64,000 bases of DNA. Source: Ruixingdingia sedimenti (GTDB lineage Bacteria > Pseudomonadota > Alphaproteobacteria > Rhodobacterales > Rhodobacteraceae). The stretch covers positions 124,001-188,000 of the forward strand of contig NZ_JAVKPH010000001.1 of assembly GCF_031432425.1 (NCBI RefSeq), given 5' to 3'. Made by a program: the position numbers and the translations under genes. The first letter of the stretch is position 1. Each line of letters opens with the position of its first letter. Below, piece after piece: positions 8,354-16,381 of this stretch. The notes beneath the pieces were generated by a model that searched no databases, was not told the DNA's origin, and saw nothing but the letters and a program-made list of their open reading frames with translations.

Positions 8354-8564
8354 GTGGGATCAGGAAACGCACCGCGTTTCCCCCGCCCGTTCGCGCGAGG
8401 GTGCCGCAGGGGCGGTGATGCCGGGAATAACCGGTAGGCCAGCGCCTGCCCCGGCGGGCGAGTAGCGCCCGCCATGGGCGGGGCGGGCGCTGGCCGGGGG
8501 CTTGGGGCCCCCGGCCGGGGCAGCGGCATCTGTATCGCCATGGCGAAGGCACGCGCCTTCGCCA
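8354..8564. repeat. Composite extragenic palindromic repeat, copy 1 (family A)
   Basis: This gap between convergent genes holds two blocks repeated almost identically at 10641-10776. The first starts with the hairpin GGAAACGC-ACC-GCGTTTCC (8363-8381). The second ends with TGGCGAAGGC-ACGC-GCCTTCGCCA (8541-8564). Copy 1 carries about 75 extra bases between the blocks, themselves GC-rich and palindromic. The structure suggests a bidirectional transcription terminator or REP-like element. Confidence 0.75.
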
Positions 8565-8604
8565 GACAGAGCGGAGGGATCCATCGCCCACCCATCCCAA
8601 GGTG

Positions 8605-9018
8605 TCAGGCGGCAAAGACCCGGGCCATGTCGGCGAAACCCTTGACCTCGATCGGGTTGCCCGAGGGGTCGCGGAAGAACATCGTCCATTGCTCGCCCGG
8701 CTCGCCCGCGAACCGCACGGTGGGGGGCAGCACGAAATCCACCCCCGCCACGACCAGCCGGTCGGCCAGCCGGCGCCAGTCGGGCAGGTGCAGCACCAGC
8801 CCGAAATGCGGCATCGCCACGATGTGATCGCCCACCCTGCCGGTATCCCCCGTGGCGAAGGGCGTGCCCAGATGCAGGCTCAGCTGATGGCCGAAGAAGT
8901 CGAAATCGACCCATGTGTCGGTGCTGCGCCCCTCGGCACAGCCGAGCACGCCGCCGTAGAAGCCGCGCGCGGCGTCGAGGTCGTGGACATGGATCGCAAG
9001 GTGGAAGGGGGTCGGCAT
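8605..9018 (-). CDS. Glyoxalase/VOC superfamily protein
   Basis: A 137-residue vicinal-oxygen-chelate fold protein: HLAIHVHDLDAARGFYGGVLGC at the N-terminus, then WVDFDFFGHQLSLHL and, near the end, MFFRDPSGNPIEVKGF. Candidate metal ligands are His7 (AIHVHD), His in FGHQLSLH, and the glutamate in IEVKGF. Members include glyoxalases, dioxygenases and resistance proteins; this single-domain form does not show which. It is convergent with the glycosyltransferase-like gene across the repeat-filled gap. Confidence 0.85.
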   Translation of the reverse strand: MPTPFHLAIHVHDLDAARGFYGGVLGCAEGRSTDTWVDFDFFGHQLSLHLGTPFATGDTGRVGDHIVAMPHFGLVLHLPDWRRLADRLVVAGVDFVLPPTVRFAGEPGEQWTMFFRDPSGNPIEVKGFADMARVFAA

Positions 9019-9276
9019 CGGTGGCTCCGGCAGGGACGGGGCAGGCTAGCACCCGGGGGCCTGCGGCGAAAGGGCCGCGGAAAGGGCCGGGGTTCCGCAA
9101 CGCCGGGCGGGACGGGGCGGAAATCCGGCGCCATATGGCCGGGAACGGAACCGGGTTTGCCCCCGCCCGCCCCGGGCCGGAAGCCATTCCCGCCGCCCCG
9201 CCCCGGCCCGCGCGGCGGCCCCGTTGCCTTGGCCCCGCGGCTCGCCTAACCTCGCGCCCGCAAATGGGAGGACGAG

Positions 9277-10563
9277 ATGTCCAGAGAACTCGGTTTCGAC
9301 ACGCTTCAGATCCACGCAGGCGCCAAGCCCGACCCGGCGACGGGCGCGCGGCAGGTGCCGATCTACCAGACCACGGCCTATGTGTTCCGCGACGCGGATC
9401 ACGCGGCGGCGCTCTTCAACCTGCAAGAGGTGGGCTATATCTATTCGCGCCTGACCAACCCCACCATCAGCGCGCTGGCCGAACGGGTGGCGGCGCTGGA
9501 AGGGGGCGCGGGCGCGGTCTGCTGTTCGTCCGGCCATGCGGCGCAGATCATGGCGCTGTTCCCGCTGATGGAGCCCGGCTGCAACATCGTCGCCTCGACC
9601 CGGCTCTACGGCGGCACGATCCAGCAGTTCACCAACACGATCCGCAAGTTCGGCTGGTCCGCCCGGTTCGTCGATTTCGACGATCTCGCCGCGGTCGAGG
9701 CGGCGGTGGACGACAACACCCGCGCGTTCTTCTGCGAAACCATCGCCAACCCCGGCGGCCATATCGCCGATCTGGATGCGCTGGCGAAGGTGGCCGACAA
9801 GGTGGGCCTGCCGCTGATCGTGGACAACACCACCGCGACGCCGTGGCTCTGCCGGCCGATCGAACATGGCGCGACGCTGGTGGTGCATTCGGCCACCAAA
9901 TACCTGACCGGCAACGGCACCGTCACCGGCGGGGTGATCGTGGATTCGGGCAGGTTCGACTGGTCGGCCAGCGGCAAGTTCCCCTCGCTCGCGGCGCCCG
10001 AGCCGGCCTATCACGGGCTCAACTTCCACGCGGCGCTCGGCCCGATGGCCTTCACCTTCCATTCCATCGCGGTGGGGCTGCGCGATCTGGGCATGACGAT
10101 GAACCCGCAGGGCGCGCATTACACCCTGATGGGGATCGAGACGCTGAGCCTGCGCATGGCCCGCCATGTGGAAAACGCCCAGAAGGTCGCCGAATGGCTG
10201 GAGGCCGATCCGCGCGTCGAAAGCGTGACCTATCCGGGGCTGAAATCCTCGCCGTACCACGACCGGGTGGCGCGCTATACGCCCAAGGGGGCGGGGGCGC
10301 TGTTCACCTTCGCGGTGAAGGGGGGCTACGAGACCGCGGTGAAGGTGGTCGACAACCTGCAACTCTTCAGCCATGTGGCGAACCTCGGGGATGCGCGCAG
10401 CCTGGTGATCCACCCGGCCTCGACCACCCACCGCCAATTGTCGCCGGAACAGCAGGTGGCGGCAGGTGCTGCGCCGAACCTGGTACGGCTGTCGATCGGG
10501 GTCGAGGACCCGGCCGACATCATCGCCGATCTCGACCAGGCGCTGGCGGCGGCGACGGCCTGA
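9277..10563 (+). CDS. metY: O-acetylhomoserine aminocarboxypropyltransferase (sulfhydrylase)
   Basis: A 428-residue PLP enzyme of the Cys/Met metabolism family, of the length typical for MetY. It makes homocysteine from O-acetylhomoserine and sulfide in methionine synthesis. The PLP lysine is K208 within VVHSATKYLTGNGTVTGG; the N-terminal GFDTLQIHAGAKPD and VPIYQTTAYVFRD are characteristic, as is TRLYGGTIQQF. The start has GGGAGGACGAG just upstream. It is a single gene, diverging from the glyoxalase-fold gene. Confidence 0.93.
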   Translation: MSRELGFDTLQIHAGAKPDPATGARQVPIYQTTAYVFRDADHAAALFNLQEVGYIYSRLTNPTISALAERVAALEGGAGAVCCSSGHAAQIMALFPLMEPGCNIVASTRLYGGTIQQFTNTIRKFGWSARFVDFDDLAAVEAAVDDNTRAFFCETIANPGGHIADLDALAKVADKVGLPLIVDNTTATPWLCRPIEHGATLVVHSATKYLTGNGTVTGGVIVDSGRFDWSASGKFPSLAAPEPAYHGLNFHAALGPMAFTFHSIAVGLRDLGMTMNPQGAHYTLMGIETLSLRMARHVENAQKVAEWLEADPRVESVTYPGLKSSPYHDRVARYTPKGAGALFTFAVKGGYETAVKVVDNLQLFSHVANLGDARSLVIHPASTTHRQLSPEQQVAAGAAPNLVRLSIGVEDPADIIADLDQALAAATA

Positions 10564-10640
10564 GGCGCGGCCAGGGCCGGGGGCCTGTTCCCCTGGCCCA
10601 TTGGAACGGATCGCCCCGCACACCATCCCTCAGACCGGGC

Positions 10641-10776
10641 GGGATCAGGAAACGCACCGCGTTTCCCCCGCCCGTTGCGCAGTGGTGCCATGAGAGACGG
10701 TGATGCCGGGGGCTTGGGGCGCCCGGCCTGGGCAACGCTATCTGCATCGCCATGGCGAAGGCACGCGCCTTCGCCA
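10641..10776. repeat. Composite extragenic palindromic repeat, copy 2 (family A)
   Basis: Second copy of the composite repeat, between the convergent metY and SIMPL genes. The block GGGATCAGGAAACGCACC onward (hairpin 10648-10666) and the block ending in TGGCGAAGGC-ACGC-GCCTTCGCCA (10753-10776) match copy 1 with few differences but lack its 75-base middle insert. Confidence 0.75.
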
Positions 10777-10830
10777 GCCGGAGCGGGAGGGATGAGGACC
10801 CGTCCGCCCTGCGGCACGCCCCGGAAGCGG

Positions 10831-11550
10831 CTATCTCTCCGGCATTCCCGCCTGGTCCGCCAGCGCGTAGGTGATCGTCACCTCCGCCGCATAGCTGACC
10901 TCGCCCCCCGCCACCGGCACCGAATCCGCCTTGGCGGCGGCGCCGCGGGCCATCATGTAGGGCTCGGGCAGCCGCGTGGCCTCGGTGATTTCCAGCACCG
11001 GGCCGAGCGTCACCCCCGCCGCCCGCGCCATCAGCCCGGCCTTGCGCCGCGCCTCCTCCACCGCTGCCACCCGCGCGGCATCCAGCGCCGCCGTGGGGTC
11101 GGCCAGGCCGAAGCTCAGCCCCTGGAATGTGTTCGCGCCATCCGCCACCGCCTTGTCCAGCACGGTGCCGAGGCTGTCCAGCGCCCGCACCCGCACCGTC
11201 AGCGTGTTCGACGCCTCATAGCCCACCACCCGGGGCGCCTGCCCTTCGCGCGAATAGTCGTAGCGCGGCCCGAGGCTCAGCCCCGAGGTCTGCAGGTCGC
11301 GGTCCGCGATCCCCGCCGCGCGCAGGTTTTCCAGCACCGTGGCCAGCCGCATATTGTTTTCCGCCAGCGCCGCATCCGCCGTATCCGCCTGCGTCGTCAC
11401 GCCGAGCGTGATGGTCGCGATATCGGGCGCGGCCTCGCTGCGGCCCTCGCCGGTCACGACCAGCCGGGGCTGCGGGGTATCGGCCAGCGCCGCCAGCGGG
11501 GCCTGCGCCAGCATCAGCGCGGCAAGGATCGGGGCAAGAGAGGCGCGCAT
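10831..11550 (-). CDS. SIMPL-domain (DUF541) periplasmic protein
   Basis: A 239-residue secreted protein with a Sec signal peptide (MRASLAPILAALMLAQAPLAALA). The mature part starts RLVVTGEGRSEAAPDIATITLGV, the hallmark of the SIMPL/DUF541 family, with ADRDLQTSGLSLGPRYDY and GYEASNTLTVRVRALDSLG following. These proteins are periplasmic or outer-membrane-associated and are linked in some bacteria to oxidative stress; the exact role is unknown. The start at 11550 has AAGGAG about 8 bases upstream, preferred over the in-frame ATG 27 bases earlier. Confidence 0.87.
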   Translation of the reverse strand: MRASLAPILAALMLAQAPLAALADTPQPRLVVTGEGRSEAAPDIATITLGVTTQADTADAALAENNMRLATVLENLRAAGIADRDLQTSGLSLGPRYDYSREGQAPRVVGYEASNTLTVRVRALDSLGTVLDKAVADGANTFQGLSFGLADPTAALDAARVAAVEEARRKAGLMARAAGVTLGPVLEITEATRLPEPYMMARGAAAKADSVPVAGGEVSYAAEVTITYALADQAGMPER

Positions 11551-11711
11551 GGATGTATCTCCTTGTGGTTCGTCCATAAGGTCTGGAGGAATTTGCCGCA
11601 GGGCAAGCCACCCACCGGCCTTTTTCTTTCATTCGGCAGAAAGCTGCTATACAACACCGCGAATTATTGGGGCGGACTCCCCGACCCCGGCGGATATGCT
11701 AGACCTCGGTC

Positions 11712-14510
11712 ATGAAACCAAGCTTCGCACTGAACCTGTCGCATGACGGCGTGACGCTCCTGCATCGGTCGGGGCGGAAATGGGTCGATATCGGGCGCGT
11801 CACCTTCGACGACCCCGACCTGCCGGCGGCGCTGAACTATCTGCGCGGCAGCGCGCTCGGCCTCGCGCCGCAGGGGATCAGCACCAAGCTGGTGATCCCG
11901 CGGTCGGAAATCCTCTATACCCGCGTGCATGCGCCCGCCGCCGAAGACGGGACCCGCCGCGCCCGGATCGCCGACGCGCTGGAGGGGCGGACGCCCTATG
12001 ACGTGGCCGATCTGGTGTTCGACTGGTCGGGCGACGGCGACGAGGTGGTGGTCGCCGTGGTCGCCCGCGACACGCTGGACGAGGCCGAGAGCTTTGCCGT
12101 GGAACACCGCTTCAACCCGGTGTCCTTCGTGACGATCCCCGAAGGGGACGAATTCGAGGGCGAGCCCTGGTTCGGCCCCACGGCGCTGGCGCCGGAAATC
12201 CTCGCCCCGGGCGAAGAGGTGGAACGCGACGACGGCCCGATCCGCATCGCGCGGCGGCGGGCGGGCGGTGCTGCTGCGGCGGGGGCGGCGGCGGAGGCCG
12301 CGGCACCCGAAGCGGCGGCCCCAGCCAACGAGGCCCCGGCCGTACCGGAAGACCTTGCCGCACCGGCCGGCAGTGCGCCCGCGCGCGAACCCGTCCCGGA
12401 ACCCGATCCCCTGCCGGACCCGGAACCCGCGCCGCAGCCCGATCCGGTGGCGCAGGCAGAACTTCCCCTGCCCCCCGCCGCACCGGCGGAGGCCGCTGCG
12501 GAAGCGGCGGAAGAGGCCGCAACGGAGCCCGCACCGGCCCCTGTGGCGGCAGAAGCCATAGAGCCGACCGCCACGCCGGCACCGGAAGCCGAGGCCGAGC
12601 CCCCCCCGCCTGAAACCGCCCCCCCGCAGGCCAGCACCGCCGAGGCAGCGCCCCCGGCGGCGCAAGAGCCGCCCTCCGGGCCCGTTTCGGTCGTCGGGGG
12701 CGATCTGCCGCAGGAAACCGCAGCCGCCGCGCCCGCGGACGGATCCGCCCCCACCTTCGCCACGCGCCGCCCCGCGCCGCCCCTGTCGGCCCCCGCCGCC
12801 CGGGCCGCGGCCCCCGGCCCGGTTCCGCCGCGCCCGGCCCCCGCCGCCGCGCTCGCCGCAAAGGCCGCGACGGCAAAGACCGCGCGCCCCGGCAAGGCTG
12901 CCAAACCGGCCAAGCCGCAGCGCAACGTCTCCGGCCGCCCGTCGCAGCCCGAGGTGGCGGCAAAGCTCGCGCAGGTGCTCGCCCGGGCGCAACCCGAACC
13001 CGAGACGGCGGATGACCCCACCGATCCCACCGGCCGCGCCGCGGCCCGGGCGGCAGGGGCGACACTGGGGCAGTTCGGGTCGTTCCGGCCCGAACCCGTC
13101 CGGGGCAAGCCGCGCTATCTGGGGCTGATGCTGACCGGGGTGCTGCTGGTGGTGCTGGTGGTGATCGCGGTCTGGGCGGCGGTGTTCCTCGACAGCGGCG
13201 TCACCGAGGATGCGGCGCTGCCCCCGCCCCCGGCGGCAGTGGCGGAGCGCACCGCGACCCTGCCCCCGGCGGAAACCGCCCCCGCGCCGCAGGACAGCGC
13301 AACCGCACAGGCAGAACCCGAACCCGCCGCCGAACCGGAAGAGCCCGTCACCGCAGAGGCCACGCCCGAACCCGCGCCCGCCGCCAGCGCCGAAACCGGC
13401 ACCGTCGCCGCGCAGGCCGGGGCGGCAGAGGAAGGCGCGCTGGTCCTCGGCGGGCGCGACACGGCCACGGCAGCCGACACCCCGGCCATGCTGGCCGCGC
13501 TGCCGGCGCAGAACGCCGACGCGACACCGGCATCGCCGGCGCCGCCGCCGCCCTTCGGTACGGTCTACCGGTTCGACGCCGAGGGCAATATCCTGCCGAC
13601 GCCCGAAGGCGTGGTGACGCCCGACGGCATCCGCCTCGTCGCCGGCAAGCCGCCGCGCCTGCCGCCCGACCGGCCCGCCGCGCCCGAACCGGCGGTTGCC
13701 GAAGCCCCCGCCGCCGCCGAGGCGCCCGAGACAACCGCCACAGCCGCCGCAGAGACCCCCGAAGCCGAACCCGAGGCCCCCGCTGCGGCGCCCATTCCCG
13801 CCGATCCGCGGCTCGCCGGCGCGCGCCCGCGCGCACGGCCCCCGGGGCTCGTGCCCCCGGCCCCCGCCACGCCCACGGCCGAGGACGGCGCGCTGCGCAA
13901 CGATGCCGGCGCCGCCCGCACCGCGACCGCCGCCGACCCGCGCCCCCGGCACCGCCCGGCCTCGCTTTTCGCGGCGGCAGAGGCGCAGGTCGTGGCGGTT
14001 TCCGCCAGCGCATCGACCGCGGGGCTGGACCGCGATGCCGCCGCGGCGAACCCGCTGCTGCTCACCTCGTCCCCCAGGCCCGCGCCGCGGCCCAAGGATC
14101 TGTCGCGCGCCGTTTCTGCCGCCGTGGCCGCCGCGATGCAGGCAAGCCCGCCGCCCGCCGCCCGCGCCACCGTCGCCGCCGCACCGCCCGCCCGCAACGC
14201 CCCCGCGATCCAGCCCGAGGAAGAGGACGAACCCGAGGTGACGACCGTCGCCCCGGCGATCCCGACCCGCGCCTCGGTGGCGAAACAGGCGACCTTCTCC
14301 AGGGTCATCAACCTGTCGCGCATCAACCTGATCGGCGTCTACGGCACCAGCAACAACCGCTACGCGCTGGTGCGCCAGTCGAACGGGCGCTTCGTGAAGG
14401 TCAAAGTCGGCGACACGCTCGATGGCGGCCGCGTCACCGCCATCGGGCAGAGCGAGTTGCGTTACGACCGCCGGGGCCAGGCGGTGACGCTCCAGATGCC
14501 GAGGGGCTGA
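11712..14510 (+). CDS. Large Pro/Ala-rich inner-membrane protein with GspL-like N-terminus and GspC/PilP-like C-terminus
   Basis: A 932-residue protein. The first 150 residues look like the actin-like cytoplasmic domain of GspL/PilM (KLVIPRSEILYTRVHAP, then RRARIADALEGRTPYDVADLVFDW). A low-complexity region rich in Ala, Pro and Glu runs to about residue 465, then one transmembrane helix (about 470-494, LGLMLTGVLLVVLVVIAVWA), then another low-complexity stretch. The final 75 or so residues (FSRVINLSRINLIGVYG, VRQSNGRFVKVKVGDTLDGG, AIGQSELRY) resemble the periplasmic homology region of GspC/PilP. The layout suggests an inner-membrane protein linking a cytoplasmic domain to the periplasm. No other type II secretion or pilus gene is in the window. 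The family assignments are from motif appearance only. Confidence 0.7.
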   Translation: MKPSFALNLSHDGVTLLHRSGRKWVDIGRVTFDDPDLPAALNYLRGSALGLAPQGISTKLVIPRSEILYTRVHAPAAEDGTRRARIADALEGRTPYDVADLVFDWSGDGDEVVVAVVARDTLDEAESFAVEHRFNPVSFVTIPEGDEFEGEPWFGPTALAPEILAPGEEVERDDGPIRIARRRAGGAAAAGAAAEAAAPEAAAPANEAPAVPEDLAAPAGSAPAREPVPEPDPLPDPEPAPQPDPVAQAELPLPPAAPAEAAAEAAEEAATEPAPAPVAAEAIEPTATPAPEAEAEPPPPETAPPQASTAEAAPPAAQEPPSGPVSVVGGDLPQETAAAAPADGSAPTFATRRPAPPLSAPAARAAAPGPVPPRPAPAAALAAKAATAKTARPGKAAKPAKPQRNVSGRPSQPEVAAKLAQVLARAQPEPETADDPTDPTGRAAARAAGATLGQFGSFRPEPVRGKPRYLGLMLTGVLLVVLVVIAVWAAVFLDSGVTEDAALPPPPAAVAERTATLPPAETAPAPQDSATAQAEPEPAAEPEEPVTAEATPEPAPAASAETGTVAAQAGAAEEGALVLGGRDTATAADTPAMLAALPAQNADATPASPAPPPPFGTVYRFDAEGNILPTPEGVVTPDGIRLVAGKPPRLPPDRPAAPEPAVAEAPAAAEAPETTATAAAETPEAEPEAPAAAPIPADPRLAGARPRARPPGLVPPAPATPTAEDGALRNDAGAARTATAADPRPRHRPASLFAAAEAQVVAVSASASTAGLDRDAAAANPLLLTSSPRPAPRPKDLSRAVSAAVAAAMQASPPPAARATVAAAPPARNAPAIQPEEEDEPEVTTVAPAIPTRASVAKQATFSRVINLSRINLIGVYGTSNNRYALVRQSNGRFVKVKVGDTLDGGRVTAIGQSELRYDRRGQAVTLQMPRG

Positions 14511-14701
14511 TCCCTGCCCGCCGGACCCGGCAACGACCATGGCGGGGACGCACCCCGCCCCATGATCGCCGGGACAGAGGACAGCCGCGGCCCCCCCGCA
14601 GCACGCCGAGGCCGCCGATCATCCACACCGGCCGGATCGGCCCCTACCGGGCCGTCAGGGCCCGCCGCCAAGACTCTGCCTTCAGATCCAGAACCGGCCG
14701 G

Positions 14702-14735
14702 CCTTTCACCGTGACCCAAATATCCCCGCCGGAGG
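14702..14735. repeat. ATATTT-core extragenic repeat (family B), single arm
   Basis: The stretch CCTTTCACCGTGACCCAAAT followed by ATCCCCGCCGGAGG matches arms found near 40395, 54155, 57885 and 57945. It lies alone in the gap between convergent genes. Confidence 0.65.
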
Positions 14736-14844
14736 CCACCGCCCTTTCCCCGCGCGACACCGCCGGGCATGGGCGCAAGGGATCACGCCCGCAGGCCCCG
14801 GATGGGGTTCATTCCCGCCATCGCATCGCCCCTGCCGCACCCGA

Positions 14845-14878
14845 TAAAAAACCGCGGCCCCCGGAAAAGGGGCCGCGG
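14845..14878 (-). terminator. Rho-independent terminator of carD
   Basis: A perfect 10-bp stem, CCGCGGCCCC (14852-14861) and GGGGCCGCGG (14869-14878), with a 7-base loop. On the minus strand it is followed directly by a run of six T (14846-14851). It starts 25 bases after the carD stop codon. Confidence 0.9.
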
Positions 14879-14902
14879 CCGGGAATCACACGAGGCCATG
14901 GA

Positions 14903-15412
14903 TCAGGCGGCGCGGCTCAGCAGAACCTCGTCCACCTGCTTTTGCGCGCCGGCCTCGTCCACGCCGGACACGGCCGCAACCTCGCGGGTCAGGCGTTCCA
15001 GCGCGGCCTCGTAGAGCTGACGTTCGGAATAGCTCTGCTCGCGCTGGTCGTCGGCGCGGTGCAGGTCGCGGACCACCTCGGCGATCGACAGCAGGTCGCC
15101 CGAGTTGATCTTCTGTTCGTATTCCTGCGCCCGGCGCGACCACATCGCGCGTTTCACCTTGGCCTTGCCCTTCAGCGTTTCCAGCGCCCGGGTCACGACA
15201 TCGGGCGAGGACAGCGAGCGCATGCCGATCTCGGTCGCGCGGTTGGTCGGCACGCGGAGCGTCATCTTGTCCTTCTCGAACGAGATCACGAAGAGTTCAA
15301 GCGTCAGCCCGGCGATCACCTGTTCCTCGATGGAGATGATCTTGCCCACGCCATGCGCGGGATAGACGACGAACTCGTTGGGACGGAACTCCGGCTTCTT
15401 GGTCTTGCTCAT
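14903..15412 (-). CDS. carD: CarD-family transcriptional regulator (RNA polymerase-binding)
   Basis: A 169-residue protein of the CarD/CdnL/TRCF RNA polymerase-interacting family. The N-terminus has the RID-type beta domain (FRPNEFVVYPAHGVGKIISIEE, then LFVISFEKDKMTLRVPTNR), followed by an all-helical domain (WSRRAQEYEQKINSGDLLSIAEVVRDLHR) that binds promoter DNA and steadies open complexes. Length is normal. It has a good upstream promoter (15563-15591), a folded leader of about 145 bases, and its own terminator, so it is probably a single-gene unit. In alphaproteobacteria it is a growth- and rRNA-related regulator. Confidence 0.95.
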   Translation of the reverse strand: MSKTKKPEFRPNEFVVYPAHGVGKIISIEEQVIAGLTLELFVISFEKDKMTLRVPTNRATEIGMRSLSSPDVVTRALETLKGKAKVKRAMWSRRAQEYEQKINSGDLLSIAEVVRDLHRADDQREQSYSERQLYEAALERLTREVAAVSGVDEAGAQKQVDEVLLSRAA

Positions 15413-15449
15413 TCAGATTTTCCTCGCAACGCACCTGTCTTTGACGACA

Positions 15450-15487
15450 AACCACCCTGCCCGGCGTCGCCGGGAGAAAGGGTGGTT
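15450..15487 (-). promoter_or_regulatory. Nested hairpin in the carD 5' leader
   Basis: AACCACCCT (15450-15458) pairs with AGGGTGGTT (15479-15487), enclosing a second inverted repeat CCCGGCG-T-CGCCGGG (15460-15474). Both arms are perfect. The element lies in the leader between the predicted carD transcription start (near 15556) and its start codon at 15412. There is no T-run, so it is more likely an RNA control or stability structure than a terminator. Confidence 0.6.
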
Positions 15488-15562
15488 CAAACCGCTGGAA
15501 AGACACCCCCAGACGAGCGGCGCAGGGGTTGGTGTCAGGCTTCCACGTTTCTTGTGACAGCC

Positions 15563-15591
15563 ATATAACACGAATCGCCCCCCGAGTCCAA
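15563..15591 (-). promoter_or_regulatory. Sigma-70-type promoter of carD
   Basis: On the minus strand, TTGGAC (15586-15591) is separated by exactly 17 bases from TTATAT (15563-15568). This gives a predicted start near 15556 and a leader of about 145 bases before the carD start codon. Both hexamers are close to consensus and stand out against the high-GC background. Confidence 0.7.
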
Positions 15592-15652
15592 CTCCGCCAC
15601 GGGCGCAAGGGGGGCGGGGGGCCGTCGGCGGCCCCGCGCCGGCAGGGCTGCC

Positions 15653-15991
15653 TCAGCCGCCGTCGCCGGGCGCCTCGGAAAAGTATTTCGACAGCTTGTC
15701 GGGCTCGCCGTCGCGTTCCGTCGCCTCGGGCAGCGGGTCCTTGCGCGTCACCAGCACCGGCCAGACGGTGGCGTACTTGCGGTTGAATTCAACCCATTTT
15801 TCCATGTCCGGCTCGGTATCCGGGCGAATCGCGTCGGCGGGGCATTCGGGTTCGCACACGCCGCAGTCGATGCATTCATCCGGGTGGATGACCAGCATGT
15901 TCTCGCCCTCGTAGAAACAGTCCACCGGGCAGACCTCGACGCAATCGGTATATTTGCAGGCTATGCAATTGTCGGTGACGACAAAGGTCAT
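15653..15991 (-). CDS. fdxA: Ferredoxin FdxA, seven-iron type (3Fe-4S plus 4Fe-4S)
   Basis: A 112-residue ferredoxin with MTFVVTDNCIACKYTDCVEV at the N-terminus and the second cluster motif CIDCGVCEPECPADAI at about residues 40-55, followed by the long C-terminal tail usual in FdxA (WVEFNRKYATVWPVLV). This matches the seven-iron FdxA of alphaproteobacteria, an essential low-potential electron carrier. I start it at MTFVV (15991), which has GAGGC upstream; an ATG 12 bases earlier would add MRPA. It lies downstream of the S4 and helicase genes in the same direction with a 51-base gap. Confidence 0.95.
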   Translation of the reverse strand: MTFVVTDNCIACKYTDCVEVCPVDCFYEGENMLVIHPDECIDCGVCEPECPADAIRPDTEPDMEKWVEFNRKYATVWPVLVTRKDPLPEATERDGEPDKLSKYFSEAPGDGG

Positions 15992-16042
15992 GGCGGGCCT
16001 CACGCTGACGTTTCGCGGCGATGGTTAGAGCAGCGCGGCGGA

Positions 16043-16378
16043 TCATTCAAGCGGTTGGGACGATTTGGCACCCCCCGGGGCGGGCGCGTCAAGATCGTCG
16101 TAGAGCGCCTGCGCCTCGACGGCGGGTCCGCGCCGCCCGCCGGGGGCGAGGACGCGGATCAGCCGCACCCGCCCCCCCTGCACGAAGGTCAGCGTATCGC
16201 CCGGGCGGACGGGCTGTGCGGGCTTGGTGGTGCGGGTGCCGTTGACGCGCACATGGCCTTCGGCCACCACGGCGGCGGCAAGACTGCGGGTCTTGAAGAA
16301 CCGCGCCTGCCACAGCCATTTGTCCAGCCGGATCGCGGGGGCCGGGCCGGCCCCCGCCGCGCGCCCCGCATCGCCCAA
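16043..16378 (-). CDS. S4-domain RNA-binding protein (Hsp15-like)
   Basis: A 111-residue protein with one S4 RNA-binding domain: IRLDKWLWQARFFKTRSLAA, then GHVRVNGTRTTKPAQPVRPGD. E. coli Hsp15 (HslR) has the same layout and recycles stalled 50S subunits carrying nascent chains. The start lies 3 bases after the helicase stop, so the two are co-transcribed. A Pro/Gly-rich tail ends the protein. The pairing of this small protein with the SUV3-like helicase suggests a shared job in RNA or ribosome handling (inference). Confidence 0.88.
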   Translation of the reverse strand: MGDAGRAAGAGPAPAIRLDKWLWQARFFKTRSLAAAVVAEGHVRVNGTRTTKPAQPVRPGDTLTFVQGGRVRLIRVLAPGGRRGPAVEAQALYDDLDAPAPGGAKSSQPLE

Positions 16379-16381
16379 GGC

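Larger units (their letters stand above)
14511..14902. other. Gene-free gap between convergent genes
   Basis: These 392 bases lie between the ends of the GspL/GspC-like gene and carD. They hold one ATATTT-family repeat (14702-14735) and the carD terminator (14845-14878). No reading frame in the rest shows credible coding character or a ribosome site, and I see no RNA gene. Confidence 0.6.

Noticed and set aside
11664..14540. A 958-codon open frame on the minus strand opposite the GspL/GspC-like gene
   Set aside because: Its Gly/Arg-rich low-complexity sequence mirrors the Pro/Ala-rich true gene; the plus-strand frame has a start, a transmembrane helix and recognisable end domains.
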